This document shows, one piece after another, positions 51,594 to 61,021 of a stretch of DNA of 64,000 bases. Position numbers and translations under genes: made by a program. The stretch's first letter is position 1. The number at the start of each line of letters is the position of its first letter. This DNA comes from Brevibacillus thermoruber 423 (GTDB lineage: Bacteria; Bacillota; Bacilli; Brevibacillales; Brevibacillaceae), in assembly GCF_000454065.1 (NCBI RefSeq), contig NZ_KE695650.1, positions 537,796-601,795 on the forward strand, in the 5' to 3' direction. The notes under the pieces are model-generated. The model ran no database searches. It was not told the DNA's origin and saw only the letters and a program-made list of their open reading frames with translations.

Positions 51594-52031
51594 GGGTGCC
51601 TGCCCCCTTTGCAGGGACAGGATCAACAAGCCTTCGCGAATGAATCAGCCAGTTGCCGACATGCGAATCGGCCGCTGGCTGATTCGTTTGAGGTGCAACC
51701 GTCCCTGATTGTTCTTGCCCTGTGCTCCACAAATGATTGAACAATCACATATTTTTTACTTTTGATTTACGTCAAGCACATTGATTTACCAAATGTTTTT
51801 TTAGCTGATACAATTGTCTTCATGACAAAAACATATTACAATACAAGTACTTCAGCAGCGAAGCAGAAAGGAAATGGTGAACAATTTTTCTCACTATTAG
51901 GAATGCTGAATAAAAAATGTGCAGTCAAGAAAAAACGGGTACCTGCCGCATCATCGCGGATGAAACGGAGGGTGTCCAGCAGCATTCCTGAAATGACAGC
52001 CGGTATTGGCAGAAAGGAAGAGGGAGCCGGA
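51594..52031. other. Long AT-rich intergenic region and permease leader
   Basis: Holds the hairpin at 51642-51690, then an AT-rich segment that probably contains the permease promoter, although I could not place a good -35/-10 pair. The 200 bases before the GTG at 52032 stay open in frame but look unlike the family and have no ribosome site until 52020. I see no T-box, lysine or glycine riboswitch signature. Confidence 0.5.
51642..51690 (+). terminator. Inverted repeat after the ABC gene, probable terminator
   Basis: GAATCAGCCAG and CTGGCTGATTC form a perfect 11-base stem with a 22-base loop; only a short GTTT follows, so termination may be partial. Confidence 0.6.
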
Positions 52032-53435
52032 GTGGCAAACAAGGAATTGAAGCGGGGCCTGCAAGCGCGTCATATTCAGATGATCGCGTTGGGCGGAACA
52101 ATTGGTGTTGGTTTATTCATGGGATCGGCGAGCACGATCAAATGGACAGGTCCGTCCGTGATGCTCGCGTATGCAATCGTCGGGCTTTTTATCTTTTTCA
52201 TCATGCGCGCGATGGGGGAAATGTTGTACCTGGAACCCAGCACAGGTTCATTTGCGACCTTTGGCCACAAGTACATTCACCCCCTGGCAGGTTATGTGAC
52301 GGCCTGGAGCAACTGGTTTCAGTGGGTCGTCGTCGGGATGTCGGAAATTATTGCCGTCGGGACTTACATGAAGTACTGGTTCCCGGATTTGCCCGCCTGG
52401 ATACCGGGGTTGATCGCGATGCTGATTCTCGGCGCGGCGAACTTGTTCTCCGTGAAATCGTTTGGTGAATTTGAGTATTGGTTTGCCATGATCAAGATCG
52501 TCACCATCGTCTTGATGATCGTTGCCGGGTTTGGGCTGATCTTCTTCGGAATCGGCAACGGCGGAAACGCCATCGGATTATCGAATCTGTGGGAACACGG
52601 CGGCTTTTTTACGGGCGGCTGGACGGGCTTTTTCTTTGCGCTCTCGCTGGTGATTGGGGCTTATCAAGGTGTCGAGCTCATCGGGATTACGGCGGGTGAG
52701 GCAAAAGACCCCCGAAAAACGCTGACGAGCGCGATTCAAAGTATCATTTGGCGGATTCTGATCTTCTACATCGGCGCGATCTTTGTGATTGTAACCGTTT
52801 ACCCGTGGGATCAACTGCAAACCATCGGCAGCCCGTTCGTGGCAACCTTCGCGAAAATCGGGATCACGGCCGCAGCGGGGTTCATTAACTTTGTCGTCAT
52901 CACTGCCGCCATGTCTGGCTGCAACAGCGGCATTTACAGTGCGGGACGCATGCTGTACACGCTGGGAGTAAATGGACAGGCGCCGAAAATCTTTACGAAG
53001 CTGTCTCACAACGGCGTGCCGCTGCTCGGAACGATCGGCGTTCTTGTGGGGCTGGGCGTAGGCGTTGTCTTGAACTATCTGGCACCGGAAAATCTGTTTG
53101 TGTATGTATACAGTGCCAGTGTGCTTCCCGGCATGGTTCCGTGGTTTGTGATTCTGATCAGTCAAATCCGATTCCGAAAAGCAAAAGGAGCTGAAATGGC
53201 TCATCATCCGTTCAAAATGCCTTTTGCGCCCGTGTCGAACTACGTTACGATTGCCTTTCTGATCATGGTATTGGTCGGCATGTGGGTGAATGAAGAGACG
53301 CGCATCTCCCTTGTGGCGGGAATGGTCTTCCTGGGTATCGTCGTGATCAGTTATTTCGCATTTGGAGTGGGCAAGGCCAATTCGACGGAGACGGGAACCA
53401 ATAAGGAAATCGCGCATCAACGGATGAGCGGGTAA
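52032..53435 (+). CDS. Amino acid permease (APC superfamily, AAT family)
   Basis: 467-residue transporter with 12 membrane segments. [20 protein letters not shown] then [20 protein letters not shown] is the family's N-terminal signature; [20 protein letters not shown] and [19 protein letters not shown] follow. Closest in style to B. subtilis YbxG/YdgF and GABA/proline-type permeases; the substrate is uncertain. I chose the GTG at 52032 (GAGGGAG upstream), where family similarity begins; the open frame upstream has no family sequence. A strong terminator follows. Confidence 0.9.
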   Translation: MANKELKRGLQARHIQMIALGGTIGVGLFMGSASTIKWTGPSVMLAYAIVGLFIFFIMRAMGEMLYLEPSTGSFATFGHKYIHPLAGYVTAWSNWFQWVVVGMSEIIAVGTYMKYWFPDLPAWIPGLIAMLILGAANLFSVKSFGEFEYWFAMIKIVTIVLMIVAGFGLIFFGIGNGGNAIGLSNLWEHGGFFTGGWTGFFFALSLVIGAYQGVELIGITAGEAKDPRKTLTSAIQSIIWRILIFYIGAIFVIVTVYPWDQLQTIGSPFVATFAKIGITAAAGFINFVVITAAMSGCNSGIYSAGRMLYTLGVNGQAPKIFTKLSHNGVPLLGTIGVLVGLGVGVVLNYLAPENLFVYVYSASVLPGMVPWFVILISQIRFRKAKGAEMAHHPFKMPFAPVSNYVTIAFLIMVLVGMWVNEETRISLVAGMVFLGIVVISYFAFGVGKANSTETGTNKEIAHQRMSG

Positions 53436-53459
53436 ACGAGAAACAGAAATCGATCCACA

Positions 53460-53495
53460 AAGAGGGACATTGAGAAACGATGTCCCTCTTTTTTT
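53460..53495 (+). terminator. Terminator after the permease gene
   Basis: AAGAGGGACAT pairs with ATGTCCCTCTT around nine bases; a T run follows. Confidence 0.93.
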
Positions 53496-53620
53496 ATGTT
53501 CGAAATCATCATTTCCTTGAAACGGCTGCGCACCGGGGGCAGTCACATTGCGCACCTGTTTTTTCTATCGACGCCAAGTATGCTAAGATGGAAGAAAACA
53601 GGTAATTGGAGGACATTTGC

Positions 53621-55699
53621 GTGGAAAGCAAGGACGAGCGAAAGCCGAACCGATTGAGAAACGAGAAGTCTCCTTATTTGCTTCAGCATGCCTACAACCC
53701 CGTTGATTGGTATCCGTGGGGAGAAGAAGCGTTCAACAAAGCCAAACAGGAAGACAAACCCATCTTCCTCAGCATCGGCTACAGCACCTGCCACTGGTGT
53801 CACGTCATGGAACGCGAATCGTTTGAAGACGAAGAAGTGGCCGCGCTGCTGAACGAAAAGTTCGTCGCCATCAAGGTGGACCGGGAAGAGCGGCCGGATG
53901 TGGACCACATCTACATGACCGTCTGCCAGGCCATGACCGGACAGGGCGGATGGCCGCTGACGATTGTGATGACGCCGGAGAAAAAGCCGTTTTTTGCCGG
54001 GACGTATTTTCCCAAGTCGGCCAAGTGGGGACGGCCGGGCGTGATGGACATTCTGCGGCAGCTCTCCGAGATCTGGGAGAACGACCGGGGACGGATCGAC
54101 CGCAGTGTGGACCACATTTACAACACGCTGGCGCCGCAGATGGCCCGGACCGATCCGGGGACGCTGAGCCGGGAGACCTTTGTGGAAGCGTTGGAGCTTT
54201 ACAAACGGCAGTTTGACGACGTCTACGGGGGATTTGGCGACGCGCCCAAGTTTCCCACGCCGCACAACCTCATTTTCCTGCTGCGCCACGCCCAGGCGGC
54301 CGGTGAGGCGGACGCGCTGCACATGGCGGAAACCACGCTGGAGTGCATGCGCCGCGGCGGCATCTACGACCACGTGGGATTCGGATTCGCCCGCTACTCG
54401 GTGGATCGGGAGTGGCTGGTGCCGCACTTTGAAAAGATGCTCTACGACAACGCGCTTCTGGCCTACGCGTATCTGGAGGCGTACCAGGCCACCGGCAAGC
54501 ACGACTACGCCCGCGTCGCCCGCGACATTTTCACCTACGTCCTGCGCGACATGACCGACCCGGACGGAGGGTTTTATTCGGCGGAAGACGCCGATTCGGA
54601 AGGAGAAGAAGGTAAATTTTACGTCTGGACGCCGTGGGAAGTCCGCGATGTGCTGGGGGATGAGCTGGGGCAGCTTTACTGCGACGCGTACGACATCACG
54701 GAGAACGGCAATTTTGAAGGGCGCAGCATCCCCAATCTGATCCGGACCGATCTGGACTCGCTTGCCCGCCGCCGGGGGATGGCCGCCGAGGAATTGACGC
54801 GGCTGCTGGAACAAGCCCGCCAGAAGCTGTTCGCTCGACGGGAACAGCGGGTGCATCCGGGGAAGGACGACAAGATTCTGACGTCCTGGAACGGCTTGAT
54901 GATCGCGGCGCTGGCCAAAGGAGGGCTGGTGCTGGAGGAGCTCGAATATCTGCGGGCGGCGGAACGGGCTGTCGGGTTTATCGAGAGCAGGCTGCGCGAC
55001 GCCAACGGCCGCCTGCTGGCCCGCTACCGCGACGGCGAGGCGGCGTATCTCGGCTACGTGGACGACTACGCCTTTCTCATCTGGGGGCTCACGGAACTGT
55101 TTGAGGCCGGACAGGATCCGCGGCACCTGCAGCGGGCGCTGGAGCTGGCCGATGATCTGCTCCGCCTGTTCTGGGATGAACAAAACGGCGGGCTGTTCTT
55201 CTACGGCAGCGACGGCGAACAGCTCATCGCCCGTCCCAAGGAAATTTACGACGGCGCGACCCCTTCCGGCAACGGCGTCGCCGCCTACACCTTCCTCCGG
55301 CTGTTCTGCCTGACGGGCCGAAGCGATTTGCGCGACAAGGCGGAACGTCTGCTGACGTCGTTTGCGGGGAGCATCAACCACTATCCGATCGGGTACAGCT
55401 TTTCCCTCTTGGCGATGCAGCAGCTCCTGCATCCGGTGCGGCAGGTGGTGATCGCGGGCCCGAGAGGCGATGATCGGACGCAGGCGTTTTTCAAGGAGAC
55501 GCGCCGCGGCTACGCCCCCTTCACGTTGACCGTGCTGCACGATCCGACGGAAGGGCTGGGCGGCATTGCCGAGGCGGTCCGGGACAAACAGATGCAGGGG
55601 GGCGAAGTGACGGCCTACATCTGCGAAAACTTTGCCTGCCGCGCGCCGCTCACCGATTGGGAACAGTTCCGGGCGGAGCTGGAGCAGACGCGCGCGTGA
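53621..55699 (+). CDS. Thioredoxin-domain protein YyaL (DUF255/SPATA20 family)
   Basis: 692-residue protein. N-terminal DUF255 thioredoxin-like domain: [20 protein letters not shown], then [20 protein letters not shown] with the CHWC redox motif, and [19 protein letters not shown]. The remainder is an alpha/alpha toroid like N-acylglucosamine epimerases ([47 protein letters not shown]). The family is conserved to animals but the reaction is unknown. GTG start with TTGGAGG 8 bases upstream. Confidence 0.93.
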   Translation: MESKDERKPNRLRNEKSPYLLQHAYNPVDWYPWGEEAFNKAKQEDKPIFLSIGYSTCHWCHVMERESFEDEEVAALLNEKFVAIKVDREERPDVDHIYMTVCQAMTGQGGWPLTIVMTPEKKPFFAGTYFPKSAKWGRPGVMDILRQLSEIWENDRGRIDRSVDHIYNTLAPQMARTDPGTLSRETFVEALELYKRQFDDVYGGFGDAPKFPTPHNLIFLLRHAQAAGEADALHMAETTLECMRRGGIYDHVGFGFARYSVDREWLVPHFEKMLYDNALLAYAYLEAYQATGKHDYARVARDIFTYVLRDMTDPDGGFYSAEDADSEGEEGKFYVWTPWEVRDVLGDELGQLYCDAYDITENGNFEGRSIPNLIRTDLDSLARRRGMAAEELTRLLEQARQKLFARREQRVHPGKDDKILTSWNGLMIAALAKGGLVLEELEYLRAAERAVGFIESRLRDANGRLLARYRDGEAAYLGYVDDYAFLIWGLTELFEAGQDPRHLQRALELADDLLRLFWDEQNGGLFFYGSDGEQLIARPKEIYDGATPSGNGVAAYTFLRLFCLTGRSDLRDKAERLLTSFAGSINHYPIGYSFSLLAMQQLLHPVRQVVIAGPRGDDRTQAFFKETRRGYAPFTLTVLHDPTEGLGGIAEAVRDKQMQGGEVTAYICENFACRAPLTDWEQFRAELEQTRA

Positions 55700-55709
55700 G
55701 GGATTGCTC

Positions 55710-56744
55710 CTAGAAAACACGGCGGCCGCTGCCGCTGCCCGGCAGGCACAGGCGGGCCAGCGTGGCCAACCCCAGGTAGCCGAACAGCGGATACAGCACC
55801 ATCAGCAGCTCGGAGTAGCCGATCAGACAGAGCGAGAAGCTGAAGCCGAACAGGAGCAGATAGAGGCGGGATTCGGGGACGTCAAACAGTTCCCGAAGCT
55901 GCTGGCCGATGCCGAACACGTTGGAGATCAGCGTGGTGAAAATTTCGGAGTACAGGACGAAGACGAAAAAGAGCTGCAGCCAATCGTTCCACTGCTCCGT
56001 GATGTAGATGATCGGGATGTCCATCAGGCGGACGTCGTCCCAGTTGGCCAGCATGGCCGTGTGAACGATCATCAGCATGAGCCCCAGCCCGATGCCGCCA
56101 AGAATCGCCGCCCGCTTGAGCACGAACGTTTCCCGGATCGCATACCCGATGGGGATGAGGACGGATTGGGCCATGGCCAGATTAAACGACACGTACAGCA
56201 CCGACTTCCACATGAAGCCGAGCGTGCTGGGAGGCGTGAGCGGGAGCGGCGATTCCGCGTGTCCGCTTGCCAGAATCAGCAGGGAGAAGAGCAGCATCGA
56301 CGGAACGATGAGAGAGTTCACCGCCAGCAGCCGGTCCAGTCCGTGGCGGATGATGACAAACGCCAGGACCGCCGTTCCCGACGTCCCCAGGAGGTACGGG
56401 AGGTGAAACTGTTCTTCCAGGACGGAACCGGCTCCCGCCAGCATGACCGTGGTTACGCCCAGCAGGGTGAGGAACACGAGCAGATTGATCACCCGGCCGA
56501 GGACAGGACCAAACAGCTTCTGATTGAACGAATCGTACGAGGGCGTCTGCATGTGCTGGGCCAGCCGCATCATGTTGTACCCCAGCCAGACGAACAGGGC
56601 GGTGGCGAGCAGGATGCCCAATGTGCCCCAATGGCCGTACGACGTAAAAAAGGCGAGGATTTCCTGACCGCTGGCAAAGCCGGCCCCGACAACCGTTCCG
56701 ATGTAGGTGGCGGCCACCTGTACGCTTTTTCCCCACAGCTTCAT
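55710..56744 (-). CDS. YkvI family membrane protein
   Basis: 344-residue membrane protein with about ten helices and a LeuT-type N-terminus: QVAATYIGTVVGAGFASGQE with ILAFFTSYGHWG, the diagnostic start of the YkvI family. Substrate unknown. I chose the ATG at 56744 from family alignment; the ATG at 56759 sits directly on AAAGGA, so neither start has ideal spacing. Divergent from the ECF41 sigma factor, which might control it. Convergent with YyaL, with 10 bases between stops. Confidence 0.85.
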   Translation of the reverse strand: MKLWGKSVQVAATYIGTVVGAGFASGQEILAFFTSYGHWGTLGILLATALFVWLGYNMMRLAQHMQTPSYDSFNQKLFGPVLGRVINLLVFLTLLGVTTVMLAGAGSVLEEQFHLPYLLGTSGTAVLAFVIIRHGLDRLLAVNSLIVPSMLLFSLLILASGHAESPLPLTPPSTLGFMWKSVLYVSFNLAMAQSVLIPIGYAIRETFVLKRAAILGGIGLGLMLMIVHTAMLANWDDVRLMDIPIIYITEQWNDWLQLFFVFVLYSEIFTTLISNVFGIGQQLRELFDVPESRLYLLLFGFSFSLCLIGYSELLMVLYPLFGYLGLATLARLCLPGSGSGRRVF

Positions 56745-56831
56745 ACGCGTGCTGTCCATTCCTTTCGTAGAAAACGTGCTAGTACCAGTGTATGAGACAT
56801 GGCCCAAAACAGAAGAGCGAGATCGCCGCGA

Positions 56832-56858
56832 TGTCACAAAAGCGATCCGCCGGACGTC
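56832..56858 (+). promoter_or_regulatory. ECF41 autoregulatory promoter
   Basis: TGTCACA, exactly 16 bases, CGTC. This is the published ECF41 target pattern and it lies about 34 bases before the sigma factor's GTG, so the factor is expected to drive its own gene. Confidence 0.85.
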
Positions 56859-56891
56859 ATATTTACGGTACGGCCAGAAAGGAGGGAGGGC

Positions 56892-57773
56892 GTGACAGAC
56901 GTTGCCCAGTTGTACACCACCTATAAACCGCTGCTGTTTTCCCTGGCTTACCGGATGGTGGGCACCATCACGGACGCGGAAGACATGGTGCAGGACACGT
57001 TTCTGTCGCTGGAGCGAACGCGGACGGACGAGATTCACAACATCAAGGCGTTTTTATGCAGGACCCTCACCAACAAATGCATCGACTTTCTGCGCAGGGC
57101 ACGCAAACAGCGGGAGGTTTACGTGGGGCCGTGGCTCCCGGAGCCGCTTGTCCTCACAAGCGAGGAGGGGGACCCGGTTCATGAAGTGATGACGCATGAC
57201 CGGCTGTCCATCGCGTGCCTGAAGCTGATGGAATCGCTCTCGCCGACAGAGAGAGCGGTGTTTGTGCTGCGGGAGGTCCTGGCCTGCGACTACCGGGAAA
57301 TCGCCGAGCTGGTGGGCAAGACGGAAGCCAACTGCCGCAAGATCTTCAGCCGGGTCAGACAAAAACTGTCCCACCGACTGCCGGACGAACCCATCGATTA
57401 CGCGCAGCACGAACAGCTTGTGGAGCGGTTTCTCGCGGCGATGCGCGACGGCGATGCCGACACGCTGCTGGCTCTGCTTGCCGAAGAGGTGACGCTTTAT
57501 TCGGATGGCGGCGGCAAAGTCCGGGCCGCGATTTTTCCGATATGCACCCGGGAGCGTGTACTGGCGTTCCTTTTGGGGGTCGCCAAAAAAACGTCCGCCT
57601 TCCGGGCGGGCCGCATGGCCAATGTGAACGGCATGCCGGGTTTGCTGTGCGTTCGGGACAACCGTCTCTTTGCCGTCATGAGCTGCTCCGTTCGCTGCGG
57701 GAGGGTGGAAGCGATCTACCTCATCCTCAATCCGGAGAAGCTCCGGCACGTTCCCGCGATGGAGACGACATAA
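56892..57773 (+). CDS. ECF41-type sigma factor (SigJ-like)
   Basis: 293-residue RNA polymerase sigma factor. Region 2 spans residues 5-70 (PLLFSLAYRMVGTITDAEDM, VQDTFLSLERTRT). WLPEPL at 81-86 is the ECF41 linker signature. Region 4 follows (LSPTERAVFVLREVLACDYR, EIAELVGKTEANCRKIFSR). The C-terminal 120 residues are a SnoaL-like extension with DGGGK at 205-209, which acts as built-in anti-sigma domain in this group. GGAGGGAGG precedes the GTG. The usual partner (a carboxymuconolactone decarboxylase or oxidoreductase) is not adjacent. Confidence 0.93.
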   Translation: MTDVAQLYTTYKPLLFSLAYRMVGTITDAEDMVQDTFLSLERTRTDEIHNIKAFLCRTLTNKCIDFLRRARKQREVYVGPWLPEPLVLTSEEGDPVHEVMTHDRLSIACLKLMESLSPTERAVFVLREVLACDYREIAELVGKTEANCRKIFSRVRQKLSHRLPDEPIDYAQHEQLVERFLAAMRDGDADTLLALLAEEVTLYSDGGGKVRAAIFPICTRERVLAFLLGVAKKTSAFRAGRMANVNGMPGLLCVRDNRLFAVMSCSVRCGRVEAIYLILNPEKLRHVPAMETT

Positions 57774-57775
57774 AC

Positions 57776-57806
57776 AGAAGCCTCGCCGACCGGCTGAGGC
57801 TTCTTT
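57776..57806 (+). terminator. Terminator between convergent genes
   Basis: AGAAGCCTC pairs with GAGGCTTCT, followed by TT. Serves the sigma factor gene, and may also stop the convergent transporter transcript. Confidence 0.85.
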
Positions 57807-57821
57807 CCGTTTTGCACGTAT

Positions 57822-59219
57822 TCAGATCAGAAACATGGCCACCAGCGTGGTAACCAGCAGTCCGATCGCGACCGGGTAGAGGTTGCGCCGCGCCAATTCG
57901 AACGGATCGACGCCGCAGATGGCGGCAGCCGGGAGCAGCGCCCACGGGATGATCGTGCCGCCGCCCACCCAGATGGCGGCGATTTGCCCGAGTGCGGTCA
58001 GCGTCGCCGCTCCGCTTCCCAGCGCGGTCGCAAACAGTTGGGCCAGGGAGCCGGCCAGCGTGATGCCGGAGAATCCCGATCCGTCCAGTCCGGTAATGAC
58101 GCCGATCGCCGTCAGGGCGAGAGCGGCCACCTCCTTGCCGATCGGGATGGTGTGGGCGAGTGCAACGCCCAGATCGTTGACGATCCCATGGGAACCGTTC
58201 GGCAGCGTCTCGCCAAACACCTTGACGAATCCGCTGTCACCCATGTAGAAAAACGCGGCGATCGGTATGACGGGGCCAAATACCCGAAAACCGAACTGAA
58301 ATCCCTGGATCAGGTGAGCGGTTACCTGTTCCAGACCGGCCTGTCTGTGGGACAACAGAGTGACCGCGAGCAGGATCAAAAGAGCGGTGCCGCCGACCAG
58401 GGCGGTGGCGTCGCCTCCTTTCAGATCCAGCGCGAACATGGCCGCGACATCCAGCAGAAACAGCAGGGGAACCAGAGCCGCCAGCCCGTTTCGCAGCAGG
58501 GGGGAGAGCCGGACGGATGCGGCGTCGCGGGGCGCGGACGGAACGGCCGTTACTTCCGGATCGACGCGGAGCGCTCCGCTTTTCATGTCTTTGTACAGGT
58601 ACCAAAACGCGGTCAAGGTGGTGACCGTCCCCATCACGATGACCAGCGGCACGCTGGCGGCCATCACCTCGGCGACGGGAAGGCCGGCCGCCTTGGCGGT
58701 GAGCGTGGGCGCGCCCTGAATGACAAAGTCACCGGACAAGGCGATGCCGTGGCCGAACAGGTTCATTGCGACGGCTGCACCGACGGCGGGCAGCCCCACA
58801 CGGAGAGCGACAGGCAGCATCACCGCGCCGATCAGCGCCACGGCCGGCGAAGGCCAAAAGAACCAGGACATGATCATCATGACGATACCGATCACCCAGT
58901 ACGCCAGCGCCGGCGTCCGCACCAGCGAGGCCATCGGCCGGATCATCGTTTCGTTGATGCCGGTCTCGGTCAGCACGCGGCTCATCGCGACGATGATGCA
59001 GATGACCAGAATCGTCGGCAGCAGTTCCGTCATCGCGTACATGAAGCTGCCGAACACGCCCCCCACCGCCGCCGTAACCGAACCGGTAGCCGTTAGGCCG
59101 AGCGCGGCGATCCCCGCGATGCAGATGAGACTGGTATCGCGTCGGAGCACCATGGTGGCGACGATGCCGATCACGAACAGGACGTACACCCCGTGGAGCC
59201 AGGACAGTTCAACACCCAT
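57822..59219 (-). CDS. Large membrane transporter, possible ion-transporter superfamily
   Basis: 465-residue protein with about 12 membrane helices. ELLPTILVICIIVAMSRVLTETGINE, MNLFGHGIALSGDFVIQGAPT, and the paired loop IGVITGLDGSGFSGITLAG with GQIAAIWVGGGTIIPWALLP suggest a dicarboxylate/citrate-type carrier of the ion-transporter superfamily with two hairpin loops. I do not recognise the exact family. The ATG at 59219 lies 6 bases after GGAGGG; an ATG at 59225 is on the site itself. Followed by nothing on this strand. Confidence 0.75.
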   Translation of the reverse strand: MGVELSWLHGVYVLFVIGIVATMVLRRDTSLICIAGIAALGLTATGSVTAAVGGVFGSFMYAMTELLPTILVICIIVAMSRVLTETGINETMIRPMASLVRTPALAYWVIGIVMMIMSWFFWPSPAVALIGAVMLPVALRVGLPAVGAAVAMNLFGHGIALSGDFVIQGAPTLTAKAAGLPVAEVMAASVPLVIVMGTVTTLTAFWYLYKDMKSGALRVDPEVTAVPSAPRDAASVRLSPLLRNGLAALVPLLFLLDVAAMFALDLKGGDATALVGGTALLILLAVTLLSHRQAGLEQVTAHLIQGFQFGFRVFGPVIPIAAFFYMGDSGFVKVFGETLPNGSHGIVNDLGVALAHTIPIGKEVAALALTAIGVITGLDGSGFSGITLAGSLAQLFATALGSGAATLTALGQIAAIWVGGGTIIPWALLPAAAICGVDPFELARRNLYPVAIGLLVTTLVAMFLI

Positions 59220-59308
59220 GCCCATCCCTCCTTCTAGTGTGTCGGGCAAACCTCTCTTGTTCACACACTATGCGAGGGCACAGACATGGGTGAAAGCGGA
59301 TCGTACGC

Positions 59309-59455
59309 TTACAATTTGCTGTAGTACAGCACGCGCCACACTTCCCACATCCAGTGATGGGTGACGTGGTCCAGCTCTTCCGTTCGGCTCAGGATTTTAA
59401 AAATCCGTTCCATCAGATGATCGTATTCTTCATCAGACAGTTGAAGCTGGGGCAT
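59309..59455 (-). CDS. 48-residue tryptophan-rich peptide
   Basis: MPQLQLSDEEYDHLMERIFK continues with ILSRTEELDHVTHHWMWEVW and ends RVLYYSKL. AAAGGAGG lies 6-7 bases before the ATG, so translation looks real. The N-terminal part is helical and acidic; the C-terminus has three Trp and paired Tyr. No family recognised. It lies 90 bases upstream of the transporter on the same strand and may be cotranscribed. Confidence 0.7.
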   Translation of the reverse strand: MPQLQLSDEEYDHLMERIFKILSRTEELDHVTHHWMWEVWRVLYYSKL

Positions 59456-59697
59456 GACTATCCTCCTTTTTGCATGTATTGCTCTTGTTGGTTATTGTTG
59501 CCAACGCGCACCTTTCATCATACGCGGGTGCCGGCGCCTTCATGATCGGCCGCCGGACCCGGGAGAGCGCATTGGCTTGTGTGCGCGGATCAGGATGTAT
59601 ACACTACAGGTAGAGAGTGCCAACCCATGACAATCGAATCTTGCACGAGGGGGGAACGGCGCAGCACGTCTGCCGTGACAGCACGATTGCGCCAGAG

Positions 59698-61002
59698 ATG
59701 ATGAACAGGACGATGCCATTGACACACAAGTTGGAACAAGCGGTCGAACTACTGGAGCGCCGTTTTCTCGAACGAAGCGAGCTGATCCGCCTGCTGCTCC
59801 TGGGCATCATGAGCGGAGAGAACGCCCTGCTGATCGGGCCGCCGGGTACGGCCAAATCGCAGATGGCCCGGGCCGTCGCCCAACTGTTCGGCTCCGAGCA
59901 CTGGTTTGAATACCTGCTGACGCGGTTTACCACGCCCGACGAAATTTTCGGCCCCGTGTCGCTGCAGCAGTTGAAGCAGGACCAGTACGTGCGAAAGACG
60001 GCCGGCTACCTGCCGTCTGCCCAGTTCGCGTTTCTCGACGAGATCTTTAAAGCCAACAGCGCGATCCTCAACTCCCTGCTCTCCATTCTGAACGAGCGGG
60101 TCTATTTCAACGGGAGGGAAAAAGAGGCGGTGCCGCTGCTGTTTCTGATGGCCGCGTCCAACGAGCTGCCGGACGAGGACGAACAGTTGACGGCGCTGTA
60201 CGACCGCTTTCTCATCCGCTACGAGGTGAGCTACCTGCAGCACGCCTCCAGCTACGAAAAAATGTTTTCGCTGCCGAATGAGCCGCTGCCGGTTGTCTTT
60301 TCCCTCCACGACGTGAAGGACATCCAGCGCGAAGCATCCCGGGTCAGCATCCCGGAATCGCTGATCTATTTCCTCTACCGCTTGAAGCAGGACATGGAGG
60401 AAAAGGAGTTCGTCCTCTCCGACCGGCGGTGGAGCAAGATCGCCCACGTCTGGAAAACGTCGGCCGCTCTTCACGGCCGCGAAAGCGTCTCGATCTGGGA
60501 TACGGTGTTTACGCCGCACATGCTCTGGGACGTGCCGGAAGATTTGCCCGTATTGCGGGAGCTGTTTGACCAGCGCTTCACCGAACAGTTGAAAGCGGAC
60601 ATGGAGCACGACTTGCCGCTTCGCCGCTGCAGGCAGACCGCCGAAAAGTGGCTGGAAAAGGAAGCGGATCTGCACGCGTTTCAGTTCAAGAAAGAGATCG
60701 GGGCCAAACTGGGAAAAGAAGCCGCCGAGCGCTACCGCTCGCTCCTCGACGAATGCCGGCTGGAGCTGGAAGAGACCGGCCGCGACCTGCGCAACCGCTT
60801 GCTTCAGTGGCAGCAGCGGGAGCAGGACCTGACCGCGTACGTGCGGGAGAAAAACCGACTGCTGCCCAACCCGGAGAAATACACGGTCAAATACGCCCAT
60901 CTGCGCATCGAGGGTGAGCGGATCCTGCAGATGCTGCAGGGCGTCTACCGAACGGTATTTGACCGGGAACTTCCCGGTACCGATTACGACTACACGCTGT
61001 AG
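59698..61002 (+). CDS. MoxR/RavA-like AAA+ ATPase
   Basis: 434-residue AAA+ protein. HKLEQAVELLERRFLERSEL opens it, Walker A is GPPGTAKSQ, Walker B FAFLDEIFKANSAIL, then the sensor region LFLMAASNELPDEDEQLTALYDRFLIRYEV typical of MoxR ATPases, with the LARA-like helical tail as in RavA. It presumably works as a chaperone-like machine with the vWA protein encoded next. The start is uncertain: ATG at 59698, 59713 or a GTG at 59617 are possible. Confidence 0.88.
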   Translation: MMNRTMPLTHKLEQAVELLERRFLERSELIRLLLLGIMSGENALLIGPPGTAKSQMARAVAQLFGSEHWFEYLLTRFTTPDEIFGPVSLQQLKQDQYVRKTAGYLPSAQFAFLDEIFKANSAILNSLLSILNERVYFNGREKEAVPLLFLMAASNELPDEDEQLTALYDRFLIRYEVSYLQHASSYEKMFSLPNEPLPVVFSLHDVKDIQREASRVSIPESLIYFLYRLKQDMEEKEFVLSDRRWSKIAHVWKTSAALHGRESVSIWDTVFTPHMLWDVPEDLPVLRELFDQRFTEQLKADMEHDLPLRRCRQTAEKWLEKEADLHAFQFKKEIGAKLGKEAAERYRSLLDECRLELEETGRDLRNRLLQWQQREQDLTAYVREKNRLLPNPEKYTVKYAHLRIEGERILQMLQGVYRTVFDRELPGTDYDYTL

Positions 61003-61021
61003 GAAGGCAGGATGCAACCGC

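Noticed and set aside
51694..52031. N-terminal extension of the amino acid permease by 90 codons
   Set aside because: The extension lacks family sequence and a ribosome site; the GTG at 52032 matches the family start.
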